Below are positions 1 to 7,570 of a DNA stretch of 34,002 nt, piece by piece; the first letter of the stretch is position 1; the number at the start of each line of letters is the position of its first letter. The notes below the pieces were generated by a model, which had not been told where the DNA came from, made no database searches, and worked only from the letters and a program-made list of their open reading frames with translations. The translations under genes were made by a program, and so were the position numbers. The DNA is from Balneolales bacterium. Lineage in GTDB: Bacteria > Bacteroidota > Rhodothermia > Balneolales > Natronogracilivirgulaceae. The stretch covers positions 1-34,002 of the forward strand of contig SLKA01000116.1 of the NCBI GenBank assembly GCA_007134845.1. The letters run 5' to 3'.

Positions 1-66
1 ATGAAGTATATCGAAGAGCAAAATGTGGAAGATAAAGACGAAGATTTTCGTATCGAAGACAAGTAG
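1..66 (+). CDS. 3' end of an unidentified gene (partial)
   Basis: An open frame runs from the window edge to a TAG at 64-66 and gives about 21 residues of very acidic, charged sequence (KYIEEQNVEDKDEDFRIEDK). The window happens to begin with ATG, but nothing upstream is visible, so this may be an internal Met. The stop codon lies inside the first of three consecutive palindromes. Such palindromes sometimes follow REP-associated tyrosine transposase genes, and a short charged tail would be compatible with one, but too little is present to identify a family. Confidence 0.4.
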   Translation: MKYIEEQNVEDKDEDFRIEDK

Positions 67-124
67 ACTTTAGTCTACATCACAAAGCTATCGACTTTAG
101 TCGATAGTAGTTTACTTTTAAACT
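63..124. repeat. three consecutive palindromes (REP-like hairpin cluster)
   Basis: Three inverted repeats follow one another. Positions 63-78 have 7-bp arms around TT (gtagact-tt-agtctac). Positions 88-107 have 9-bp arms around TT (ctatcgacttTAGTCGATAG). Positions 109-124 have 6-bp arms around CTTT. The first two share the core GACTTTAGTC. The cluster overlaps the preceding stop codon, so it may act as a terminator, or it may be a REP/BIME-like element mobilised by a RAYT transposase. No second copy was noticed in this window. Confidence 0.6.
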
Positions 125-172
125 GACCCCGGTATAGCTGGTAATTGTCCGGTGATGTACCGGCAGAATCAT

Positions 173-257
173 CCCATCGCAACGTAATCCTCATCGCCAC
201 GTAACTCCCATCGTCACGTAACTCCCATCGCCACGTAATCTCCATCGCCATGTCACT
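173..257 (+). repeat. 17-bp tandem repeat, five units, running into the next start codon
   Basis: Five 17-bp units with consensus cccatcgccacgtaact lie head to tail at 173-189, 190-206, 207-223, 224-240 and 241-257, each with one to four changes. The last, most diverged unit (catcgccATGtcact) carries the ATG at 250 used by the following hydrolase gene. The unit length is not a multiple of three, so copy-number change would not extend a single reading frame. Confidence 0.85.
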
Positions 258-2295
258 GCCCTTCCGCATACGAAAAGAATTTCCCTATCAGATAAGAACC
301 CTTGAAAACGTGTTCATCCCGATGTCTGACGGGACAAAACTCGCCGCCAAGATATGGCTTCCCGAACCCGGACCGGATCAGGAATCCTCTTTTCCGGCCA
401 TTCTGGAATATATCCCGTATCGCAAGCGCGATGTGGAGGCCTGGCAGGACTCTGTGGCGCATCCCTGGTTTGCCGGACATGGTTATGCGGCGGTCCGGGT
501 CGATTTGCGGGGAAGCGGCGAATCGGACGGGGTGCTGCGTGATGAGTACCTGCCGCAGGAGCAGGAAGACGGGCTTGAAGTGCTTCGCTGGATTGCTGCA
601 CAGAAGTGGTGTAATGGCCGGATCGGGATGATGGGCATCTCCTGGGGAGGATTTAACGGGCTTCAGATGGCCGCCTTGCAACCACCCGAGCTCCAATGTG
701 TGATCAGTCTCTGTTCCACGGATGACCGGTATGCCGATGACGTGCATTACATGGGCGGATGTCTGCTTGGGGACAATCTCTCATGGGCTTCCATCATGTT
801 TTCCTTCAACAGCAGCCCTCCGGACCCGGAGCTGATAGGCGATAAATGGCGGGAAATGTGGTTCAATCGGCTCGAAAACAGCGGACTCTGGCTCGACAAT
901 TGGCTGCAGCATCAGCGCCGCGACGACTATTGGAAGCACGGATCCATATGTGAGGATTACAGTGCCATAAAGATTCCGGTTTATGCCATCAGCGGGTGGG
1001 CTGACGGTTACTCCAATGCCGTGTGCCGTATGATGGAGCATCTGGATGTGCCCAGAAAGGGATTGATCGGTCCCTGGAGCCATAAATATCCGCATCTGGG
1101 CGTGCCGGGTCCGGCCATCGGCTTTCTGCAGGAAGCCCTCCGCTGGTGGGATCACTGGCTGAAGGATAAAGATACCGGAATTATGGAAGAGCCCATGTTC
1201 CGGGCATGGATGCAGGATAGTGTGCCGCCGTCAAATACCTATCAGGAGAAACCCGGAAGATGGATAGCCGAACGAAAATGGCCCTCGCCGCATATTTCCA
1301 TGCACAGATACCGTTTGTCGGATGGCAAACTGTTGGCGGCATCAAAAAACGTATCTGTTCCCGAGACCGTGAAAACGATTCAGTCGCCTTTGAGTGTGGG
1401 GCTGTTTGCCGGGAAGTGGTGCTCATACAATGCTCCTCCGGACCTGCCCAATGATCAGCGCGAAGAAGATGGCGGTTCGTTGGTTTACGAAAGCGCCTCT
1501 CTTGGTGAGCCCATGGAGATATTCGGGGCACCCATGCTTGACTTGTACTTCAGTGTGGACCAGAAGGTGGCACAGGTGGCGGTCCGTTTGTCGGATGTCG
1601 CGTCTGATGACAAGGCGACGCGTATCACATATGGATTGCTCAATCTCACGCATCAGCGCAGTGACGAAAATCTTGATTATCTGGTGCCCGGGAAAAAGTA
1701 TTGCATACGAATACAGCTTAATGATGTGGCCCAGCAATTTCCGGCGGATCACCGGTTCCGGATTTCGTTGTCCACTTCGTACTGGCCGTTGGCCTGGCCG
1801 CCGCCCAGGCCGGTCCGCCTGACAGTTTATGAAGGAGAATCGTCGCTTTACCTGCCTGTCCGGCTTCCCGGAAAGGAAGACGGGAATTTGCCGGAGTTTG
1901 CGCCACCGGAGGGGGCTGAGCCGATCAGATTGAAGCAAATGGAACCGCCGCATCACGACTGGGTGGTGAAACGGCATCTGGCCCATGACCTTTCCATGCT
2001 CGAAGTCCATAACGACAGGGGTGTGCTGAAGCTCGAAGATATTGATCTGGAGATGGAAGACCGTGTGTACGAATGCTACTCCTACAGAACAGCCGATTTC
2101 AACTCTGTAAGGGGAGAGGTGAAGGCTCGCCGGGGATTCCGCAGAGGAGACTGGAATGTATACACCAGTACCCGAACCGTCCTGCAGTCCGATGAAACCC
2201 ATTTTTTGCTGCATGCCGAACTGGATGCCTATGAAAATGATCTCAAGGTCTATTCACAGACCTGGAGCCGAAAGATCCCCAGAGATTATGTGTGA
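250..2295 (+). CDS. CocE/NonD-family serine hydrolase (Xaa-Pro dipeptidyl-peptidase, S15-like)
   Basis: The 681-residue protein fits the CocE/NonD (peptidase S15) family in length and order. It has an N-terminal alpha/beta-hydrolase core (about 15-290) opening with the typical V-x-IPMSDGTKLAA strand, then a C-terminal jelly-roll X-Pro domain (about 310-560) and a further 100-residue tail. The nucleophile elbow is GISWGG with Ser131. The probable acid is Asp252 (GWADGY) and the probable base His278 (GPWSHK). Relatives hydrolyse X-Pro dipeptides, cocaine-type esters or beta-lactam-like acyl esters; the substrate here cannot be told. No signal peptide is seen, so it is probably cytoplasmic. The ATG at 250 is chosen because the conserved family N-terminus follows about 20 residues later; no Shine-Dalgarno is present and the start lies in a tandem repeat. 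It converges on the next gene. Confidence 0.9.
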   Translation: MSLPFRIRKEFPYQIRTLENVFIPMSDGTKLAAKIWLPEPGPDQESSFPAILEYIPYRKRDVEAWQDSVAHPWFAGHGYAAVRVDLRGSGESDGVLRDEYLPQEQEDGLEVLRWIAAQKWCNGRIGMMGISWGGFNGLQMAALQPPELQCVISLCSTDDRYADDVHYMGGCLLGDNLSWASIMFSFNSSPPDPELIGDKWREMWFNRLENSGLWLDNWLQHQRRDDYWKHGSICEDYSAIKIPVYAISGWADGYSNAVCRMMEHLDVPRKGLIGPWSHKYPHLGVPGPAIGFLQEALRWWDHWLKDKDTGIMEEPMFRAWMQDSVPPSNTYQEKPGRWIAERKWPSPHISMHRYRLSDGKLLAASKNVSVPETVKTIQSPLSVGLFAGKWCSYNAPPDLPNDQREEDGGSLVYESASLGEPMEIFGAPMLDLYFSVDQKVAQVAVRLSDVASDDKATRITYGLLNLTHQRSDENLDYLVPGKKYCIRIQLNDVAQQFPADHRFRISLSTSYWPLAWPPPRPVRLTVYEGESSLYLPVRLPGKEDGNLPEFAPPEGAEPIRLKQMEPPHHDWVVKRHLAHDLSMLEVHNDRGVLKLEDIDLEMEDRVYECYSYRTADFNSVRGEVKARRGFRRGDWNVYTSTRTVLQSDETHFLLHAELDAYENDLKVYSQTWSRKIPRDYV

Positions 2296-2336
2296 TCGTT
2301 CTTGTTTGATGTTGCTTTTGTTCGTTAAAAGGGGAT

Positions 2337-5300
2337 CTATTTTGCCAGAAGCATTTTTCGTGTCTCCATGTAGTCACCGGCACGGAAGTGGTACAGATAG
2401 ACACCGCTTGAGAGTCGTGAAGCGTCAAAAGAGACCTCATGCCATCCAGCTTGCAATGGTCCGTCAACCAGAGTGGCCACCCTTTGTCCGATGATGTTGA
2501 AAATCTCCAGTTTTGCGTGCATATCCAGCGGAAGTCCGAACTGGATCTGTGTTACGGGGTTGAACGGGTTCGGATAGTTCTGTGCGACGAAGAAGTTATC
2601 CGGCAGTTCCGCATGCCGTTCTGCGCTGACATCCATGGTGCGGAACATCCGTGCATCGCTGAAACTTCCCCATCCAGCAGCGTTTTTCGCCCGGACGCGC
2701 CACCAGTGTTCGGTGTCAAAATACAGCCCGATAACAGCGATCGTGGTATCGGTAAGCACGGAATCCATGAGGATTTGGGTGAACATGTGATCGCCGGCCA
2801 GCTGAAAACCGTAGGCTTCGATTTCCGGCTCGGCGGCATGCCAGAACAGATCGGCATAGTCGGGACCGGTGATTCCGTCGTGATCCGGATAGGCCAGCAA
2901 TACGGTACCTGGCAAATCGGGCAATCCGGTACCGGGATCTTCATCGGGAATGCGACCCAGTTCTGTGGCGATACCAATCTGTGAGAAATGTGTCAGGCCT
3001 TCCGTGCACAGATACAGCATGTTGTCCATTGTCCGAAGGGTGCTGTTGTAGACTTCCCAGGTGTCGCTGCTTTCGGAGCGTTTCGTGATGGCCAGGAAGT
3101 CGGGGTCAATACCCTCAAGTCCGCTGATATTGATGCACAGGTCGTAGGTCATATCTTCCAGGTTTTCGGCCTGGATGGTCCAGTACCGCTCTACGATCAC
3201 GCTGTCCGGGTCCATTTCCCCGCCATAGGCCGTGATACTCACCATGGGCAGATCCTGGCTGTTCTCCGGCTCTTCGTGATACATGGTTGCCGTGACGGAT
3301 CCGCTGGTGCTGCTGGCGTCGGTCACATCCATCATCATGCCGGCCTCGCTCAGGTCCACCATGCCGGTTTCGTCCGCGCTTAAATCGGCCGTTTTCATAA
3401 CGGGATCGCCGCCCTGAACCGTCACTTTGATCGTTGCACGGTTGGATTGCGGGTCGGTTTCAAGGGTGTTGCTGGTGGCCACGGAACTATTGCTCGCGAC
3501 GCCGGAAACCATGGCCTGGGTAGTCATAGTGATTGTTGCAGAAGCTCCGGCAGGCATGGAACCGAGTCCACAGTGTATGGCGCCCTCATCAGCGGTGCAT
3601 TCGCCAATGGTCGATGCAACCGAGAGGAGTTGCTGGTTGGAACCGATCGACTCTGTCAGCCGGACTTCAACAGCCTCATTTGGGCCCTGGTTGGTGACCA
3701 TAACGGTATAGGATATTTCGTCCCCGATATCCGCGGCTGCCTCGCTCAACGATTTTTGAGTCCGCAGGTTCGTTCGCGGCGTGTCAGTCGGTGTGAGCAG
3801 CCAGACGAAGTCGTGCGTACTATCATTCTCATCCACGACCCGGGATTTCGCAAGGATTTGCCCGGCGTTGTTGATATCCACGGCATAATTGAGGGTAAAA
3901 TCGGAACCCATATCCGTCACAAGGCACTCAAGCGGCCAGCTTCCCTCTTCGGTTGTCCGGACGGCCTGGAGGATAGAAAATCCTAGCTCTTCGAATTCGA
4001 ATACGGCCCTGCCGACAATTTCTTCCTGGTCGTTGATGGCCGAGGGATATTGCTGAAAATCACTCAGAAGCGGCGGTCTGGTCATGCTGTAAACGCCATC
4101 TATGAACTTGTAAATCTGCATGGTGCCGCCGGTCCAGGTATTGTGGTTGTTTATGTAGGAAGCGTCTGGCCACATGCCTTCTGCGCGCGGATAGTAGGAG
4201 AGTCCGCGGTCAATAGCGGCTGCCACGTATGGAGTCACAAATGAGGGGGCACCGTATTTTCTTGAACCGATGGCACTAACTCTGCCCGCCTCGTTTATGT
4301 CACGGACTTGAAAAGCGTAGTATTGTGCAAGTGCATCGCTATCTCTTGTCAGAACCTCTGGTTGTCTGCCAGACCAGCGGACCACCACGCTGTTCCAATC
4401 CGGAGTAGTGTAGTTGCCGGCGACCTGGCCCCGGTTGTTTATGGCGGCAACCCTGCCATGGTCGGGATTGACATCGGAGGGAATTGCCAGTTTGTGCCGG
4501 ACGCCATCTTCCCACATGGCGAATTCACGGTTGTAGATACTTTCCCGAACAATACCGGCAAATTGACCCCGGTCATTGAAGCTGCTGATGTTTGCCCGCA
4601 TGCCTTCGGGCACGGGAAAATGCATGGTACGGAACTGGCCGTTTTCCCACAGGATATAGGCACTGTGCTGTTCGGAATAGACAAGCACCTGCCCGGTTTC
4701 ATTCAGCCCGATCGGTTCAACCCATCGGGCTTCCGGGGGCTTTACATCCGAAACGGTGTACTGAACGGGCGGTTTGACCAATGTCAGTTCCTGTGCCAGC
4801 ACCTTCTGCCGGTATCCCACCTGGAAGGGGATGCTTTTGGTAGTGGTCACTGCTGCCGTTATGACCTGGAACGAGGCTGATCTTTCGAATTCGGGAATGA
4901 GCGCCATTGATGGAGTGGTGACAAGGGACGGATCACTGCTGGAAAAAGTGATGATTGCACCATTAGGTGGAGCCTGTCCGTTAAGTTGTACGCGGTAACC
5001 GATAGGGCGTCCGCCTATGGCTTCATTCTCTGCCCAGCGAAGAACACAGGGAGAAAAGATGCCGTAGTCAAGATAAATACGCTCAAGTTCAGCCGGCTTG
5101 AGATGCAGTGTGGCTGAAAGGGTTTGCACCATGGTCCCTTCCACCACGATGTCTCTTGGCTGGGCGATACCGCTGGTTTCGAAATATTCGGTGGTCGTGG
5201 TGTTGCCTGCCCGTATCCAGCTGTTGGCCGGAAGCTCCAGATAATCGGTATCGGTGTACTCAAGCGGCACGGCTATACCTCCTGTCGGGGCGGGACCGTT

Positions 5301-6764
5301 AAGTTCCAGGCGCAGCCTGCCGTTATTCCCTCCAACAAGCGAATCGGGAGTGAAGGACATGGCTATGAGCCGGGGAGGATATATCGTCAGATAACGGCCT
5401 ATGGAGGTGCCTTCTGCTCGTGCCATAATGGTTGCCAGTACCTCTTCGGCCACTGGTGAGGTTGATATTTCAAAGTCTCTTTCCGTGGCACCGGCAGGTA
5501 TGGTAATACTTGGTGGTACGGTTGCCGCTGTACGGTTGCTCGACAGCGTGACAGTAAAGCCGCCGGATAAGGCAGGTTTGTTGATTGTGACGGTCCCGGT
5601 GACTTTGTCTCCGCCCAAGACGGAAAGTCTCTCCGTAGTAAAGCTTTTCAGCTCGGGTTCGGGCTCGGTGACAACCGGACATGTCCCGGCAGCGGTATTT
5701 GGTACAAGGTTGTATAAGGTGGTGCCAATGGTGACTTTATGGTAGGAGTTATCCGTGGCGAAAACCGTATAATCTATGGATGAAAAGCTGTTGTTGTAGA
5801 GGCTGTGCCCGTCTCGTGTCCGGAAGAGCCGGATGCGAACGGGGTGGGGATATGATGGTGTCGCATAGCCAGATTCCTGGATATAAAGTCCCATGACATC
5901 GCCGCATTGGCTGAACCTCCAGAAAGAGGAAACAAGTGTGGTTATGTTGATGTCCGGGTGTGCTTCCTGCGCCGCAAGGTTCACCATCCGGTAGCTGACG
6001 CTATTGTCGCCTGTGGTCCAGGCCAGGACCAGGGTACGGTCGTGGTTATCCCGGCTGAAACCCCAGTTGGCGTTGCGAAAAGTTTGACCTTCCAGGCCGA
6101 TGCCGCTCGAATGGGTGAATGTCGAATTGTGAACCACGGTGCCTGTAGTGTCGACCACGGTGACGGCACTGTTGTTGCTGTGCGTTTCTGAGATGAAAAA
6201 GAGGTAGATGCCTTTCGGACTGAAACGGATCTGGGAAGTGTCGCCGCCCAGATGGGTTTTGTTGAAGGTTTTGGGCGTGGCCACCGGACGCTGCCGCAGG
6301 TCGTACAGTTCCACGGTGTGTTTTCCGGCTGCGATATAGTGAAAGACAAACCGGTGGTCATCCGGACTGAAACCCCATCCCACATTGGTCTGGGTGTAGT
6401 TGATTTTCAGGAGTTCCGCTCCACCTGCCTTGTTTTCAAAAATGGTTATCTGACCGGCTGTGGCAACCAGTCGATACACCTCTTTAGGCGAGGTGCCTTC
6501 TTCAACGGTTTCTGTCTTCGTAGCAATGAGGGTCCCGCGATGCGGTGCCTGATAATCTCCTGTTTTACTGCAAAGGCAGTCGATGCCCTGGACAGGATCA
6601 TTTTCCGCCTGAAGAAGTTGATATGATCCGGCTTTCAGATCAGGGTTGTATCCGGGAATGAACCCGGAAGGAAAGATCACGGCAACAATAAAAAAAGCCA
6701 TGAAAAGTGATGTGAATAGTGATGTGAGTACAGTTCTTGCATTGGATTGTGATCGTTCTTTCAT
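2337..6764 (-). CDS. large multi-domain T9SS-exported surface protein (HAF repeats, DUF11)
   Basis: The protein is about 1475 residues. I place the start at the ATG at 6764 (MKERSQS) because GGGGGA lies about 8 nt upstream; an ATG at 6770 and a frame reaching 6878 are alternatives. A hydrophobic signal segment (about residues 10-35) comes first. Then follow a propeller-like region (60-370) and Ig/Calx-beta-like beta domains (370-665). A HAF-repeat region (670-990) shows recurring INNRGQVAG, INDQEEIVG and INNAGQILA motifs. A DUF11-type repeat (about 998-1110) and a fibronectin-III-like domain (1275-1375) follow. It ends in a type A T9SS sorting domain (about 1386-1475) with QNYPNPFNP and a terminal KMLLAK. 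It should be exported through the Sec and T9SS pathways and anchored or released at the cell surface. HAF and propeller repeats suggest binding rather than catalysis; no catalytic motif was recognised. Confidence 0.88.
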   Translation of the reverse strand: MKERSQSNARTVLTSLFTSLFMAFFIVAVIFPSGFIPGYNPDLKAGSYQLLQAENDPVQGIDCLCSKTGDYQAPHRGTLIATKTETVEEGTSPKEVYRLVATAGQITIFENKAGGAELLKINYTQTNVGWGFSPDDHRFVFHYIAAGKHTVELYDLRQRPVATPKTFNKTHLGGDTSQIRFSPKGIYLFFISETHSNNSAVTVVDTTGTVVHNSTFTHSSGIGLEGQTFRNANWGFSRDNHDRTLVLAWTTGDNSVSYRMVNLAAQEAHPDINITTLVSSFWRFSQCGDVMGLYIQESGYATPSYPHPVRIRLFRTRDGHSLYNNSFSSIDYTVFATDNSYHKVTIGTTLYNLVPNTAAGTCPVVTEPEPELKSFTTERLSVLGGDKVTGTVTINKPALSGGFTVTLSSNRTAATVPPSITIPAGATERDFEISTSPVAEEVLATIMARAEGTSIGRYLTIYPPRLIAMSFTPDSLVGGNNGRLRLELNGPAPTGGIAVPLEYTDTDYLELPANSWIRAGNTTTTEYFETSGIAQPRDIVVEGTMVQTLSATLHLKPAELERIYLDYGIFSPCVLRWAENEAIGGRPIGYRVQLNGQAPPNGAIITFSSSDPSLVTTPSMALIPEFERSASFQVITAAVTTTKSIPFQVGYRQKVLAQELTLVKPPVQYTVSDVKPPEARWVEPIGLNETGQVLVYSEQHSAYILWENGQFRTMHFPVPEGMRANISSFNDRGQFAGIVRESIYNREFAMWEDGVRHKLAIPSDVNPDHGRVAAINNRGQVAGNYTTPDWNSVVVRWSGRQPEVLTRDSDALAQYYAFQVRDINEAGRVSAIGSRKYGAPSFVTPYVAAAIDRGLSYYPRAEGMWPDASYINNHNTWTGGTMQIYKFIDGVYSMTRPPLLSDFQQYPSAINDQEEIVGRAVFEFEELGFSILQAVRTTEEGSWPLECLVTDMGSDFTLNYAVDINNAGQILAKSRVVDENDSTHDFVWLLTPTDTPRTNLRTQKSLSEAAADIGDEISYTVMVTNQGPNEAVEVRLTESIGSNQQLLSVASTIGECTADEGAIHCGLGSMPAGASATITMTTQAMVSGVASNSSVATSNTLETDPQSNRATIKVTVQGGDPVMKTADLSADETGMVDLSEAGMMMDVTDASSTSGSVTATMYHEEPENSQDLPMVSITAYGGEMDPDSVIVERYWTIQAENLEDMTYDLCINISGLEGIDPDFLAITKRSESSDTWEVYNSTLRTMDNMLYLCTEGLTHFSQIGIATELGRIPDEDPGTGLPDLPGTVLLAYPDHDGITGPDYADLFWHAAEPEIEAYGFQLAGDHMFTQILMDSVLTDTTIAVIGLYFDTEHWWRVRAKNAAGWGSFSDARMFRTMDVSAERHAELPDNFFVAQNYPNPFNPVTQIQFGLPLDMHAKLEIFNIIGQRVATLVDGPLQAGWHEVSFDASRLSSGVYLYHFRAGDYMETRKMLLAK

Positions 6765-7078
6765 TGCCATATCCCCCGGAATGATATATGCATAGTAAAC
6801 CACATGACCGGACTGCCCCCTATGTCCGGGATAATTTCTCCATCCCCAAAGCGGTGGATTACATCGGCTTACACACAATAAACCGACGATTAACCAATGA
6901 GTTGCATCGGTTTCCTCGAATGACTGTTTATCTGCTGTTTGAAAACAGCTTCATTAAATAATATAGTGGAGAAAGTATATTAGATAATCATCTAATAAAT
7001 CAATGATATAGATGGTATTATATGCAAATTGTTTATGGGAATACCATAAGGTGAGAGTGGATAAACAAGGTTCGCTGA
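6765..7078. other. intergenic region with two inverted repeats, no gene
   Basis: This AT-rich stretch lies upstream of the large surface-protein gene and downstream of the small membrane-protein gene (both minus strand). It holds two clean inverted repeats: 6934-6949 (gctgttt-ga-aaacagc, 7-bp arms) and 6980-6995 (ttagat-aatc-atctaa, 6-bp arms). They may be operators for the surface-protein gene or remains of a terminator for 7079-7462. No convincing coding sequence or RNA gene was seen. Confidence 0.5.
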
Positions 7079-7462
7079 TCAGATGTCATCGGCAGTTTCG
7101 GCATCACGCGTTATCAACCAAGAGCCGCCAAGCGCCGCAAGTGATGCGGGGAGCGCACCGGTCAGGGCCGTTACGACGAATAGCATCCAGGCATGGGGAA
7201 GCTGAAGCAGTCCGGCCATTCGCGGCAGCAGAACGGTGGATTCGATGAATGCGATGTAAAGCGAAGCTCCCAGCCAGAGTGCACCGATGGCGGCGAAGAC
7301 GATCAGGAAATTTTGCCATGGACGCCGGGCGCTGAGGAGTCCGGTCAGGAATCCGACTACCACCACAATCCACCAGGGCATAATAAACTGAAGCAGAAAT
7401 GCGCTGAAAAGCACGAGAAGAAAAAGCATGTATGCAGAAGAGATATATGGGATTCGTGACAT
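7079..7462 (-). CDS. small integral membrane protein, function unknown
   Basis: The 127-residue protein has about four hydrophobic segments (roughly 8-30, 32-45, 50-72 and 88-115) with an acidic hydrophilic C-terminus (RDAETADDI). Segment two is followed by a basic loop (SARRPWQN). I recognise no family domain and assign no function. It lies 107 bp downstream of the penicillin-acylase gene on the same strand, with two copies of a 34-bp repeat between them, so the two may be co-transcribed. The start at 7462 (MSRIPYISS) gives the first membrane segment a short polar N-terminus; no strong ribosome-binding site is visible. Confidence 0.65.
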   Translation of the reverse strand: MSRIPYISSAYMLFLLVLFSAFLLQFIMPWWIVVVVGFLTGLLSARRPWQNFLIVFAAIGALWLGASLYIAFIESTVLLPRMAGLLQLPHAWMLFVVTALTGALPASLAALGGSWLITRDAETADDI

Positions 7463-7502
7463 CGCTAACCGGTATGGAATGTTGGGATGGATTCGGTGGT
7501 GC

Positions 7503-7570
7503 TATCCAGGTGCTATCTGTAAGTGAGGGTGGATGTTATCCAGGTGCTATCTGTAAGTGAGGGTGGATGT
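7503..7570. repeat. 34-bp direct repeat, two copies
   Basis: Positions 7503-7536 and 7537-7570 are identical 34-bp units beginning tatccaggtgctatctgt, followed by a 4-bp start of a third unit. The array ends at the stop codon of the penicillin-acylase gene (TAA at 7572-7570 on the minus strand). Exact identity of the copies suggests a recent duplication. Confidence 0.9.

Noticed and set aside
173-257. Possible CRISPR array
   Set aside because: Units are 17 bp, directly adjacent with no spacers, and diverge gradually; this is a tandem repeat. The same holds for the arrays at 15688 and 23468.
1423-2214. 263-residue minus-strand frame opposite the CocE-type hydrolase
   Set aside because: It is antisense to a strongly supported gene and shows no recognisable motif; it is a high-GC shadow frame, like many others here.
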